A program made the translations under genes and the position numbers. Shown piece after piece: positions 45,261-54,206 of a stretch of 64,000 bases of DNA (position 1 is the first letter of the stretch; each line of letters begins with the position of its first letter). The stretch is taken from positions 5,642,001-5,706,000 of the forward strand of contig NZ_CP036262.1 of assembly GCF_007741495.1 (NCBI RefSeq), given 5' to 3'. This DNA is from Roseimaritima multifibrata. GTDB taxonomy: Bacteria > Planctomycetota > Planctomycetia > Pirellulales > Pirellulaceae. The notes under the pieces were generated by a model. The model saw only the letters and a list, made by a program, of their open reading frames with translations. It was not told the origin of the DNA and made no database searches.

Positions 45261-46259
45261 CTAAGATTCGTTTGCAGCCTGCAATAAATCTAGACAGGTT
45301 TGCATATCGTCATGCAATGGAGCCTCAAAAGTCATCGGCTTGTTGGACTGCGGATGCTGGATCGTCAAACGATAAGCATGCAATGCCTGCCGTTCCAGAA
45401 CGACCGTCTCATCGGTCTCGCGCCGCAATTTCAGCAACTGATTTCGAGTCAACGTGGCATGCCCACCGTACAATTTATCGCACAGGACCGGTGTACCGAT
45501 GTGGTCTAAATGAACACGAATCTGGTGGGTCCGGCCTGTCTTTGGACGGCAGCGCACATAAGTCCCCGTCGCAAACCGATCAATGACTTCGTAAAAGGTC
45601 GACGCCGGCTTACTGGTGACATGATTCTCTCGAATCGCCATTTTGTCACGCTGGAAAGGATGCCGACCGATGGCGGCTTCGATCCGATCGCGATCTCTGT
45701 CGATCCTGCCCGCCGTCAATGCCAAGTACTCTTTCTCGACCGTGCGAGCGGCAAACTGTTCAGCCAAATGGATGTGCACGGCGTTCGTTTTTGCCACCAA
45801 GATGACCCCAGTGGTATCTCGATCCAAACGATGCACAATCCCTGGTCGCGCTGGCCCGCCGATGTCTGACAGCGACTGAAAGTGATAGGCGAGGGCACTG
45901 GTCAGCGTCCCCGACCAATTTCCTCGAGCTGGATGCACAACCATTCCAGCTGGCTTATCGACGACCACCATCCCATCATCCTCATACAGGATATTGATGG
46001 GAATGTTTTCAGGAATCGAACCATCTGGCGCCGGTGGCGGCACCACAAATTCGACTCGTTGCCCCGCACGGACCTTAAAACTCGGCCGGACGACGCGTCC
46101 ATCCACCTGAGCCGCTCCACCATGCACAGCCTTCCGCAACTGCTCACGGCTGTAACCATCGATGGCAGCGGTCAAAAAGATATCGATTCGAGTCCCATGC
46201 ACCGATTCCGGCACAATAAACTCGCGAGGCCCAGCCCCGGATCCGTCGGCACTACTCAC
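45261..46259 (-). CDS. RluA-family ribosomal RNA pseudouridine synthase
   Basis: About 332 aa. An S4-like domain (RIDIFLTAAIDGYSREQLRKAV, then GRVVRPSFKVRAGQRVEF) precedes the catalytic domain with HRLDRDTTG (catalytic Asp near 143), YLALTAGRI and the conserved tail RTHQIRVHLDHIGTPVLCDKLYG. This is the RluD-like arrangement (23S rRNA helix 69 in other bacteria), but the position cannot be assigned by reading. The open frame extends to 46322, overlapping the TPR gene by 71 bases; GTG 46259 within GTGAGTAG overlaps that stop by eight bases and is the more likely coupled start. Confidence 0.92.
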   Translation of the reverse strand: MSSADGSGAGPREFIVPESVHGTRIDIFLTAAIDGYSREQLRKAVHGGAAQVDGRVVRPSFKVRAGQRVEFVVPPPAPDGSIPENIPINILYEDDGMVVVDKPAGMVVHPARGNWSGTLTSALAYHFQSLSDIGGPARPGIVHRLDRDTTGVILVAKTNAVHIHLAEQFAARTVEKEYLALTAGRIDRDRDRIEAAIGRHPFQRDKMAIRENHVTSKPASTFYEVIDRFATGTYVRCRPKTGRTHQIRVHLDHIGTPVLCDKLYGGHATLTRNQLLKLRRETDETVVLERQALHAYRLTIQHPQSNKPMTFEAPLHDDMQTCLDLLQAANES

Positions 46260-47640
46260 CTGTTGCGGGAGCCAATTCCGTTTCGCCAGTCCCCTCCGGT
46301 GCGTCTTCTGCCGGCTTTGCATCGGCCGCTTTCTTCTCAGCGGCGGCCTTCTCAGCTGCCGCTTTTTCTTCGGCAGCCTTCTTTTCGGCAGCGGCCTTGT
46401 CAGCAGCCGCTTTTTCCTCAGCAGCCTTCATCTCAGCTGCTTTCTTTTCTTCAGCAGCTTTCTCAGCAGCCGCTTTTTCCTCGGCAGCCTTCATCTCAGC
46501 CGCTTTCTTTTCTTCAGCAGCTTTCTCAGCAGCCGCTTTTTCCTCGGCAGCCTTCATCTCAGCCGCTTTCTTTTCTTCAGCAGCTTTCTCAGCAGCCGCT
46601 TTTTCCTCGGCAGCCTTCATCTCAGCCGCTTTCTTTTCTTCAGCAGCTTTCTCAGCAGCCGCTTTTTCCTCGGCAGCCTTCATCTCAGCCGCTTTCTTTT
46701 CTTCGGCAGCCTTGTCAGCAGCCGCTTTTTCTTCGACGGCCTTCATCTCAGCCGCTTTCTTTTCTTCGGCAGCCTTCATCTCAGCTGCTTTCTTTTCTTC
46801 AGCAGCTTTCTCAGCAGCCGCTTTTTCTTCGGCAGCCTTCATATCAGCCGCTTCTTTTTCCTGAGCAGCCTTTTCAGCAGCTGCCGCTTCTTCTTTGTTC
46901 ATCTCTTCAACGGCGGGCTTTTCATTTGCTGGCGGTTCAACGGCAAAGTTTTCCGGAATCTCCATGTCAGGAGCATCTGGAAGCGTTGCGGAATCGGGCA
47001 TCCCGGGCGTTTCTGCAGGAGCCGTGGTTTCGGGATCTTGCTCTCCGAACCAGGTCAGAAATTCAACCGTCTCTGGTCGATTCAAACTGGCGATTCGCTG
47101 CTCAGCGGCCTTCACCATCGCAGCCGACTCATCCGCAGCAACCACTTGCTCGTAGGCAGCAAGGGCTCCCTCAACATCGCCCAGTGCTTCCAAACTTCTC
47201 GCCAATCCCAAGGATGCACGCGAACGGAGCAGGGTATCTTCAACCTGACCGAGCACCTGTCGGTAATCTTCGACGGCCTGCTCAAGCTGGGCAACGGACT
47301 GTTTACGCACGGTAAACATTCCTTCAGAGCCTTCGGCCAGTTCAATGTCCGCTTTTGCCAGAAGTGCCAGCGAAGCCGCCTGCGTTCCGGGATAGTTCAA
47401 GGCGACATTGGCAAGCGATTCGGTATTCGCTTGTCCGGAATGAATCAGGTAGGTCAGCGTCGCGTCGCTGCGTTGATTAGCCGAACGACTTTGCAGGTAA
47501 CCGATCGTCAAAGCGGCAACCACCACAGCGATCACGCCTGTCAGGATAGCCGGAGCATAAGGTTCGACCTTTTTCCAGTACCCTCCTAGGGCATCGGCGA
47601 GTTCGTTCTTTTGCAGTTCATGCCGACGTTCGCTATTCAT
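46252..47640 (-). CDS. TPR protein with 21-residue Ala/Glu/Lys repeat tail
   Basis: About 462 aa from ATG 47640. Cytoplasmic start, transmembrane helix (about 24-46, ILTGVIAVVVAALTIGYL), then a TPR-like helical domain (to about 200, LARSLEALGDVEGALAAYEQVV), resembling YfgM-type SecYEG-associated proteins. An acidic Pro-rich linker leads into about 170 residues of Ala/Glu/Lys repeats of the form EEKKAAEMKAAEEKAAAEKA, TolA-like and expected to be a long charged helix or coiled coil reaching into the periplasm. Function unknown; envelope spanning or translocon assistance is inference. The downstream RluA-type gene starts within its last codons. The in-frame Met at 47691 is possible but less likely. 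Confidence 0.82.
   Translation of the reverse strand: MNSERRHELQKNELADALGGYWKKVEPYAPAILTGVIAVVVAALTIGYLQSRSANQRSDATLTYLIHSGQANTESLANVALNYPGTQAASLALLAKADIELAEGSEGMFTVRKQSVAQLEQAVEDYRQVLGQVEDTLLRSRASLGLARSLEALGDVEGALAAYEQVVAADESAAMVKAAEQRIASLNRPETVEFLTWFGEQDPETTAPAETPGMPDSATLPDAPDMEIPENFAVEPPANEKPAVEEMNKEEAAAAEKAAQEKEAADMKAAEEKAAAEKAAEEKKAAEMKAAEEKKAAEMKAVEEKAAADKAAEEKKAAEMKAAEEKAAAEKAAEEKKAAEMKAAEEKAAAEKAAEEKKAAEMKAAEEKAAAEKAAEEKKAAEMKAAEEKAAAEKAAEEKKAAEMKAAEEKAAADKAAAEKKAAEEKAAAEKAAAEKKAADAKPAEDAPEGTGETELAPATGE
46395..46860. repeat. 63-bp tandem repeats inside the TPR protein gene
   Basis: The phrase TCATCTCAGCCGCTTTCTTT recurs at 46491, 46554, 46617 and 46680, a 63-bp period equal to 21 codons; the copies are nearly identical and flanking ones are diverged. 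The bottom strand encodes Ala/Glu/Lys helices. Near-identity at DNA level suggests recent expansion by slippage or unequal recombination, so length may differ between strains. Confidence 0.9.
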
Positions 47641-48037
47641 AATTACTGGTCCATCAGCGGTAAGCGCAGTGAGCCGGCGCAAACCGTTCAACGCTCGAGG
47701 AATTAGGGGATCGGTCGCTCACGCCCCAAAAAAAGACGTGGATCGACCTCCGGGAAGCTGGTCAGTATAGAAATCGGCCTGTTTTAGCGTCAATAGTGCC
47801 TTGTAAAGAGAGTTTTTTCGTTGGGCGATCGCGATCAAGGGCCTCCCTTTCCGTTACAAGGTTTGCGTTTTCAACCTCTCGGCAGCCCCTCCCCCCTCCC
47901 GTTGGCGGCTCCAAAAACTGCACAGACGGACAACATTCGAGCGATGCGAGACTTGTGTTGTAGGGGGGGGCGACTATGCTCAATCCAACCATCCGACTAG
48001 GTAAGATAGCCCCCCTGGACACTAAAAAGACTGCCTG
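47641..48037. other. Divergent intergenic region before the SDR-MMPL-acyltransferase operon
   Basis: About 400 bases, no gene. It should carry promoters for both flanking operons. Runs of eight or nine G or C and short pyrimidine tracts (CCCCTCCCCCCTCCC near 47887-47901) are present. Confidence 0.4.
47953..47980 (+). promoter_or_regulatory. Candidate sigma-70-type promoter for the three-gene operon
   Basis: TTGTGT (47953-47958), 16-base spacer, TATGCT (47975-47980), 57 bases before the SDR start. Both hexamers differ from consensus and the spacer carries a G8 run. Weak, listed because it is the best match in the spacer. Confidence 0.3.
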
Positions 48038-49183
48038 ATGACCCCAGACTACCTATTCCTAACAGGTGCGACAGGCCATATCGGAAATTACCTCCTCAAA
48101 GACCTGCTTCTTCGCCAACAGCCCGTGGCTGTCTTGGTCCGAGACAAACGGGGACGAGCGGGCGCCGAGCGTGTGGCAAAACTGATCGACGACTGGAATC
48201 TGAGACTCGGCTTGGATTTGCCAGCACCGGTTTGCTTGACGGGTGACACATCCCAAGAAGACTTCGGACTCTCACAAACCGACCGGCAGTGGGTAAAGGA
48301 TCACTGCCGGACGCTAGTCCACAACGCCGCCAGCGTCGCTTTCAAAAGTCGTAATGAAGGCGAAATCATGAGCAACAATCTGACCAGTGCCAAACGGGCG
48401 TTGGAGGTATGCAGAGACACAAACCTAGAGCACCTGGTGTTTGTCTCGACCGCCTACGTCAGTGGCGACCGCGACCAGACCATTTACGAAGACGAACTCA
48501 TTTGCGGCCAGTCCTTCCGAAACGAATACGAACATTCCAAGTACGAAGCCGAACGGACCATCCGAGAATCATCGATTCCTGACCAAACCACGGTGATTCG
48601 CCCCGGGATCGTGGTTGGCCACTCCGCGTCTGGACACACAAACGTCTATCATACGTTCTACCGATTTGCTCAGTTCACATGGGCGCTTGCCCGAACTGCC
48701 AAAAAAGACAACGACGGACGATGGCAATTGAATGTTCGCCTAGCGATGAGCGGAAACGAACGGAGGCACGTGATTCCCGTGGACTGGGTTACCCAAGCCA
48801 TGGTCGCGATCCTGGAAAACCAAGAGTGCTGGGGCAAAACATTCCATCTGACCCCGTCCAATCCAACGACTTCGCGAAACATTCAGTTGGCACTGCAGCA
48901 GTACTTCGCATTTGACGGAGTCCAATTCTCCGGGCAAGACCTGCTTGATTCAAACAATTTGGTTGGGGAAGAAATCCTTTTCTATGAATTCCTAAAAGAC
49001 TACCGCGAGTACTTTTCCGAAGAACCGGTCTACGATCGCGCCAACACCGACGCGGTTGGTTTTTCATTCGATGAACCCGAGGTCGATCAAGACTGCATGG
49101 TCCGCCTGATCGACTACGCCGTTCGCTCTCAATTTGGACGACGCCGACGCGGGACCGTCGGAGCCGGAAGCAATGGCGGCTAA
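48038..49183 (+). CDS. Thioester-reductase-like SDR (NAD-binding_4)
   Basis: 381 aa. An extended SDR: nucleotide loop GATGHIGNYLLKDLL, VRDKRG, the NAAS motif (HNAASVAF), FVSTAYVSG, and the catalytic YxxxK in YEHSKYEAER, then VIRPGIVVG and a substrate part with HVIPVDWVTQAM. The pattern is that of Male-sterility/thioester-reductase domains (NAD-binding_4), which reduce acyl-ACP or acyl-CoA thioesters to aldehydes or alcohols. It stands alone here, not fused to an adenylation or carrier domain. Overlap of the downstream exporter gene and the adjacent acyltransferase suggest a fatty aldehyde/alcohol step in a lipid pathway. Other SDR roles, such as sugar epimerisation, cannot be ruled out. Confidence 0.85.
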   Translation: MTPDYLFLTGATGHIGNYLLKDLLLRQQPVAVLVRDKRGRAGAERVAKLIDDWNLRLGLDLPAPVCLTGDTSQEDFGLSQTDRQWVKDHCRTLVHNAASVAFKSRNEGEIMSNNLTSAKRALEVCRDTNLEHLVFVSTAYVSGDRDQTIYEDELICGQSFRNEYEHSKYEAERTIRESSIPDQTTVIRPGIVVGHSASGHTNVYHTFYRFAQFTWALARTAKKDNDGRWQLNVRLAMSGNERRHVIPVDWVTQAMVAILENQECWGKTFHLTPSNPTTSRNIQLALQQYFAFDGVQFSGQDLLDSNNLVGEEILFYEFLKDYREYFSEEPVYDRANTDAVGFSFDEPEVDQDCMVRLIDYAVRSQFGRRRRGTVGAGSNGG

Positions 49184-51440
49184 GTCGTCTCATCTGCAGT
49201 CGCTGGTATCAAAGATTGGAATCACAATCCTTGCAGCTCTCCTCCCGCTATTTGTAATAGCACTCGGGCGAATCGAGAGCAGTACGGCATCGATTGAAAA
49301 CTGGTTACCATCCGGCGGCGAGGAACAAGTACGGTACGCCAAATTCCTAAAACAATTCCACACGGATGTTTTCGTCGCGGTCTCCTGGGAAGATTGCCGA
49401 CTGAATGACGGACGGCTAACAGACTTCGCAGACCAACTGCAGGCCAAGGTCGATTCGGATCCCCAACTGGCAATCCGTCGAATCATCACGTCGGCGGAAG
49501 TGGTCACGCAGATGACCGAGGGCCCCGCCAAGCTCTCGCGGCGGTCGACGCTGCTCCGCTTGCGAGGAGTGTTTGTCGGCCCCGATGAACAAGCCCTTGC
49601 GATCATCTATCTAAAAGACTGCACAACCGACGAACAACAGCACGTTGTCCAGACGGTCATCGATACCGCGATGCAAGCCACTGGACTCGAACGTGATGAA
49701 CTGCGGATCGGGGGAAATGCCTACGAAGCCGTTTATATCGACGAAACAAGTGCCAGGTCGATCAAGTACTTTGTGATCCCGTCATCGCTTGCCGCCATCC
49801 TGGTCGCTTACCTATGCATCCGGAACCTGCAACTGACGCTGATCGTGCTGGCGATCGCAAGCTACTGCCAAGTCAGTGGCGTTGCGTTTATCTATTTCTG
49901 CGGCGGGCAGTTAAATGCGATCCTGTCCGTGCTGCCGACCATGCTGTTCATGTTGACCGTTTCTGCTGCGATCCATCTGATCAACTACTACCAGAAAGCG
50001 GGCGGCGCCCAAAACCCGAGGGCAAGTATCGAAGCGATCAAAGTCGCCTGGGTACCCTGTATTCTGGCTTCAACCACAACGGCCATCGGTTTCTTTTCGT
50101 TGATGATCAGCGACCTAAAACCCGTTAGCGACTTTGGTTTTTTCGCATCACTTGGGCTGCTGTGGTCCACCGCCGTCCTGTTCATTTCCTTCCCTGCCTT
50201 GGTTTCGCTGCTGGACAAATCCCCTGCGATAGCTGACACCGATTCGAATCCCCAGCCCACCGCGGCCAATACGACCGGCGAGCGTTTCACTCAATTTGGA
50301 CGTTTTCTTTCCGAGCAGATCATTCGCCACGCGAAACCGATCTGCTGGGCGGGTGCCCTTGTTTTCATCGTCTCACTTCTGGGAATGTCGCATCTCCGAT
50401 CCTCGGTCAAACTGGAAAGCATGTTTGAAGAGAAAAGTGAGATCATTCAGAACTATGAGTGGATCGAAAAGCACATCGGCCCGCTGATTTCGGTGGAGGT
50501 TCTTCTTCATTTCCCTGACGACGATGACACCGATCCAATCCAACGCGCCGAACGTGTCTGGAAAATCCATCAAGCGATTTTAAGTGTCGAAGAAGTGGGC
50601 GGCGTCTACTCCGCACTCTCCTTTCTTCCCTCCATTCCCCCCGCAGGTGGACTGAGGAACACGATGCGACGGACCGCGATGCGAGAAACGCTTGAATCAA
50701 CGATACCAGTCCTTGTTCAAGAAGGAGTGATCGCCCGAGACGCAAGTGGCGAGCACTGGCGAGTGACCGCCAAGGTCCCCGCCGTCCATGCACTCGATTA
50801 CGGCGACCTAACCGACAAGGTTTCCGAAGTCGTTTTTGCGATGGCCGAACGAACCTTTCCAAAGGAGAAAAAGCAGATCACGATCACCGGGCTGTCACCG
50901 GTTCTGCATGAAGCTCAGAAGTTATTGCTAAGCGACCTTACCAAAAGTTTTCTGTTAGCGCTTACCATCATCACTCCGATCATGATTTTTGCGTTGGGTA
51001 ATATCCGCGAAGGATTGATATCGATGGTCCCCAACGTCGCCCCCGCGGTTATCGTCTTTGGAGCACTGGGATGGCTGGGGATCGATCTGGACATTGCCTG
51101 CGTGCTAACCGCTAGTGTGGCAATGGGGATCGCCGTCGACGACACGCTCCACTTCATCACCTGGTTTGCGCGCGGCCAGCAGCGTGGGCTGAACCTAACG
51201 GAAGCGATTGAATTCACGTTTGCGCGATGCACCAAGGCGATGCTACAAACAACATTGATCTGCGCATCGGCGATGCTTGTATTTGCTCCCGTCGAATTCA
51301 TTCCGACTCGCAAATTTGCGTTACTGATGGTCGCCATGCTGGTCGCGGCGATTGTCGGCGACCTGCTCCTCCTGCCTGCCTTGCTTGTGAGCGGAACCAA
51401 ACGTTGGCGAAAGCTGCCTCCCACGGAGGGCAATTCCTAA
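49173..51440 (+). CDS. MMPL/RND family lipid-type transporter
   Basis: About 755 aa from ATG 49173 (GGAG ten bases upstream; overlaps the SDR stop by 11 bases). Two repeated halves, each a helix, a large periplasmic domain, then five helices: SSLAAILVAYLCIRNLQLTL, LSVLPTMLFMLTVSAAIHLINYYQ in the first; ITPIMIFALGNIREGLISM and VAMGIAVDDTLHFITWFARG in the second. The layout matches COG1033/MMPL RND exporters, which move hydrophobic molecules such as hopanoids or glycolipids from the inner membrane. No membrane-fusion or outer-membrane partner is adjacent. Being between a thioester-reductase-like gene and an acyltransferase gene with overlaps on both sides points to a dedicated lipid product. 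Confidence 0.88.
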   Translation: MAAKSSHLQSLVSKIGITILAALLPLFVIALGRIESSTASIENWLPSGGEEQVRYAKFLKQFHTDVFVAVSWEDCRLNDGRLTDFADQLQAKVDSDPQLAIRRIITSAEVVTQMTEGPAKLSRRSTLLRLRGVFVGPDEQALAIIYLKDCTTDEQQHVVQTVIDTAMQATGLERDELRIGGNAYEAVYIDETSARSIKYFVIPSSLAAILVAYLCIRNLQLTLIVLAIASYCQVSGVAFIYFCGGQLNAILSVLPTMLFMLTVSAAIHLINYYQKAGGAQNPRASIEAIKVAWVPCILASTTTAIGFFSLMISDLKPVSDFGFFASLGLLWSTAVLFISFPALVSLLDKSPAIADTDSNPQPTAANTTGERFTQFGRFLSEQIIRHAKPICWAGALVFIVSLLGMSHLRSSVKLESMFEEKSEIIQNYEWIEKHIGPLISVEVLLHFPDDDDTDPIQRAERVWKIHQAILSVEEVGGVYSALSFLPSIPPAGGLRNTMRRTAMRETLESTIPVLVQEGVIARDASGEHWRVTAKVPAVHALDYGDLTDKVSEVVFAMAERTFPKEKKQITITGLSPVLHEAQKLLLSDLTKSFLLALTIITPIMIFALGNIREGLISMVPNVAPAVIVFGALGWLGIDLDIACVLTASVAMGIAVDDTLHFITWFARGQQRGLNLTEAIEFTFARCTKAMLQTTLICASAMLVFAPVEFIPTRKFALLMVAMLVAAIVGDLLLLPALLVSGTKRWRKLPPTEGNS

Positions 51441-52717
51441 TGAGCCCCCAACGCCGACTGCGAATCGCCGCATGGGAGCGTTACATGGCCGTTGACCATG
51501 GCTCGCTCCACAGCATGACCTGCTTTTCGCGTTTTTGGTTTTCCGGATCGTTTGACCAAGATCGATTTAGCCAAGCGGTTTTGGCGGTTGCCACCCGCCA
51601 ACCACTCCTCGCTACGAAACTAACCGGCTCCCACTGGACTCCCATCCCGTTTGATCCCACACAACAAATCGACTGGCATGATTCGACGGTGCCGATCGCC
51701 TTCGATCATTTGGCTTCCGATGATTTTCGCGTCCGGATTTCGGTTCGCGAGGGACCGCTGCAAGAATTAGGATTCCCCTCCCAGTCCCCCAATCAGGCAA
51801 CGGGCGTCTTGGTCGTCATCACCTTCCATCATGCCCTCAGCGACGGGATCGGTGCGGTCAGGCTGATGGCACAAATATCGGCCGCCTATGAAGCGCGAAC
51901 CGCGTCAGAAACGGACCGAGAGGATTTCGATTACCGACTTCACCTGGGGTTAACCACGTCGCAGCGTCTGGGCAGACTGCCCTCGGACAGCAAACGGATC
52001 GCTGCCTATTTGCATCGCTGGCCCCGCCAAGCCAAGGGAACCGCTGGCGAACGCGACGAACGCGAAATCCACAGTCGATCGTTGATCCTATCGGCGGAAT
52101 CGGTACACGACATTCGCTTGCGATGTCGCCAGAAAGGAATTCAGGTCAACGACGTCTTGATTTCAGCGCTGCTCCGATCGATTGCCAATCGACTACAACG
52201 CGGCACCATTCGGCTTGCCGTTCCCGTTTCTTTCCGACCAAAATCCCACCTCGGATTCTGCAACTTGGTCAGTATGGTTTTCCTTGACCGCTCGGTATCA
52301 CAAACGAAAAAACCAAATCTGCTTTCCAGCGTTGCACGCGAGATGCACGAAATCAAATCGAAGCAGATGGCACACTCGATGAGCCTGTTCTTAAAACTCG
52401 CATGCCTTGGACGCGGCAAATTCCTCAGCCTGTTTCTCCGCTCTCCCAAAACGGAAACGACCGCCGTCCTAACCAACCTCGGGCATAGTGCGTCGGACCA
52501 TGACGGAGTGTCGTTTGATTCCGCGAAACTTCAGGGTCACGATGTCCTCGTTCCCCTTCGGCCCAAGACCAACCTGGCGATGTCGGCAAGCGAAACAAAT
52601 GGACAGATCCTGTTAACGCTACGCTTTAATGGGAAACTCTTTTCGGACAACGATATCGAAGCATTGTTCGCCGAATTCCCCAATCAAATCGCAGACGTCC
52701 TAGTGAGCGACCGCTAA
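51440..52717 (+). CDS. Condensation-domain-type acyltransferase
   Basis: About 425 aa. ATG 51440 overlaps the preceding stop (TAATG). The N-terminus lies in the WERYMAVDHG context and the catalytic HHxxxDG motif is FHHALSDGIG (near 130-136), followed by a long C-terminal half with PVSFRP and NLVSMVFLD. The two-domain chloramphenicol-acetyltransferase-like fold fits free-standing condensation enzymes: PapA5-type acyltransferases, wax-ester synthases or NRPS condensation domains. It should join an acyl thioester to an alcohol or amine. With the SDR and the exporter it makes a self-contained cluster. Whether the nucleophile is a fatty alcohol (giving a wax-like ester) or another compound is unknown. 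Confidence 0.82.
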   Translation: MSPQRRLRIAAWERYMAVDHGSLHSMTCFSRFWFSGSFDQDRFSQAVLAVATRQPLLATKLTGSHWTPIPFDPTQQIDWHDSTVPIAFDHLASDDFRVRISVREGPLQELGFPSQSPNQATGVLVVITFHHALSDGIGAVRLMAQISAAYEARTASETDREDFDYRLHLGLTTSQRLGRLPSDSKRIAAYLHRWPRQAKGTAGERDEREIHSRSLILSAESVHDIRLRCRQKGIQVNDVLISALLRSIANRLQRGTIRLAVPVSFRPKSHLGFCNLVSMVFLDRSVSQTKKPNLLSSVAREMHEIKSKQMAHSMSLFLKLACLGRGKFLSLFLRSPKTETTAVLTNLGHSASDHDGVSFDSAKLQGHDVLVPLRPKTNLAMSASETNGQILLTLRFNGKLFSDNDIEALFAEFPNQIADVLVSDR

Positions 52718-52758
52718 AATCCAGCTGCAACCAAGCAGGGCAGGAGGGGGGAAAGATC

Positions 52759-52841
52759 CCGAAGCCTCCGAAACTAGCACTTAGCAGATGCATTCTTTTG
52801 CGGATTGCGGCGAACCGATCGGCAAATGTACGAGGCTTCGG
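52759..52841. other. Long-range inverted repeat between converging genes
   Basis: CCGAAGCCTC (52759-52768) is exactly inverted at GAGGCTTCGG (52832-52841), and CTGCC/GGCAG forms a second small stem (about 52848-52861). It lies in the 187-base spacer between the acyltransferase gene and the converging nuclease-like gene. No T-run follows, so a terminator role is uncertain. Confidence 0.4.
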
Positions 52842-52904
52842 AGTTACTGCCGGACGGCAGGTGCCGCACTGCGAAGCGGTCACTCGAACAGGATCTTTGC
52901 AAGC

Positions 52905-53603
52905 CTATGCTGCTGCGTGATCTTCGTCGGCTGGCATGCAGGTGTACAGAAACGTATTGCCCGTTTTACCGACTTCCTTAATCGCAGCGGTTTCACGCAG
53001 TACATAGGCGATCCGCTGAGCGATCCAGCGTTTCACATCGAGGGCCTTGGCAAGATCCTCGGTGTTGAACGGGTCGGGCACCTGTTGAAAATCGATTCCC
53101 AGCAGGTCAAGCAACTGAAAACTATCGACGATCTGATGAGTGGATTCGATGCCCGTCAGCACGACATCCTTGACTCGGAATGTTGCCTTGCGTCGTCGAC
53201 GGCGGTTTGCTTTTGGTGGCAATCGCCATTCTTCGACTTCGACCAGCGGGACTTCCAAAATCAACTGCGGGTGCGGGAATACCTTTGTGAAATAGATCAG
53301 TTCATCAAAGATTTCCAAAACCGTTCCGCGCGACGGACTAAACCGCCGACTAAGAACCTTTCCGTCAGCGGTTTTTTGTTTGACGATTCGCTTGCGATAA
53401 ATGATCGGTTTAACCACTCGCACCGAGTGAGTCTGCAGCAACTGGCCGATCTTGTCTCGAATCGAAACAAGCGAACCATGCTGAATTTCGATCAGCTCGC
53501 CATCACGGATCGCATCGATACGATAGGGGCCCAACGTGACTTCCACATCGGCAGCGTGCAGCGCATAAGACTGTTTCAGCTGACGATGAAGAGACGTTTC
53601 CAT
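52905..53603 (-). CDS. Conserved protein with a PD-(D/E)XK-nuclease-like core
   Basis: 232 aa, no signal peptide. The first 60 residues (HRQLKQSYALHAADVEVTLGPYRIDAI, then GELIEIQHGSLVSIRDKI) place an Asp and a Glu-x-Gln as in PD-(D/E)XK nucleases, a fold match I infer by eye. A basic middle part (RRRRRKATFR) and a C-terminal helix-rich part resembling a winged helix (DLAKALDVKRWIAQRIAYVLRETAAI) could bind DNA. No catalytic lysine is evident, so activity is uncertain. It lies nine bases after pyrE in the same operon. Function unknown. Confidence 0.78.
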   Translation of the reverse strand: METSLHRQLKQSYALHAADVEVTLGPYRIDAIRDGELIEIQHGSLVSIRDKIGQLLQTHSVRVVKPIIYRKRIVKQKTADGKVLSRRFSPSRGTVLEIFDELIYFTKVFPHPQLILEVPLVEVEEWRLPPKANRRRRRKATFRVKDVVLTGIESTHQIVDSFQLLDLLGIDFQQVPDPFNTEDLAKALDVKRWIAQRIAYVLRETAAIKEVGKTGNTFLYTCMPADEDHAAA

Positions 53604-53611
53604 GAGGGGAC

Positions 53612-54172
53612 TTATTCCGGTTCGATACCAAAATCACGAACCGTAAAGAGCGTTTGCAGTTCGAGGCCTCGCGCGGCAAAAGCTTCTGCACCGCCTGCTA
53701 GACGATCGATAATTGCGATCACGCCAACAACTTCCAGGCCGAATTCACGAGCGGCATCAACAGCCTTTAACGCACTGCCGCCGCTGGTGATTACGTCTTC
53801 GACAATCACAACTTTCTGCCCCGGTTGCACGGGCCCTTCCACCTGCCGGCCGGTGCCATGTCCCTTGGCCTCTTTACGGACCATGAAACCACGCAGTGGG
53901 AGGTCACGTTGCCCCGCCAAGGTGATAATGGACGCGGTGATAGGGTCGGCACCAATGGCCATCCCACCAACAGCCTGAGGGAGTGGCCCGTTCGCCTCCA
54001 TTTGAGCCAGCATCCCGGCGGCGACCAAATTGGCCCCTTTCGGGTGCAGCGTCAAATTACGGCAATCGAGATAATAAGAAGCGGTTTTTCCACTGGCGAG
54101 CGTGAACTCACCGAATTTCAAAGCCTCACTGGCAAGCAAATCTTTCAGTGCGGCGGCGTCGTAGGCGCTCAT
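53612..54172 (-). CDS. pyrE: Orotate phosphoribosyltransferase
   Basis: 186 aa, normal. It couples orotate and PRPP to orotidine monophosphate in pyrimidine synthesis. The PRPP-binding motif VVIVEDVITSGGSALKAV is intact, with the flexible-loop segment RKEAKGHGTG and the N-terminal FTLASGKTASYYLDCR. It sits between the L,D-transpeptidase gene (34 bases upstream) and the nuclease-like gene (nine bases downstream) on the same strand. Confidence 0.97.
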   Translation of the reverse strand: MSAYDAAALKDLLASEALKFGEFTLASGKTASYYLDCRNLTLHPKGANLVAAGMLAQMEANGPLPQAVGGMAIGADPITASIITLAGQRDLPLRGFMVRKEAKGHGTGRQVEGPVQPGQKVVIVEDVITSGGSALKAVDAAREFGLEVVGVIAIIDRLAGGAEAFAARGLELQTLFTVRDFGIEPE

Positions 54173-54206
54173 GAGGTCCGGTCAAAACGAAGGAGGGGAC
54201 GGACGA

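Noticed and set aside
45882-47589. Long plus-strand open frames of more than 470 codons antisense to the TPR and RluA-type genes
   Set aside because: They read Ser/Phe- or Gln/Pro-rich repeats that are mirror images of the Ala/Glu/Lys codons; the minus-strand reading is coherent.
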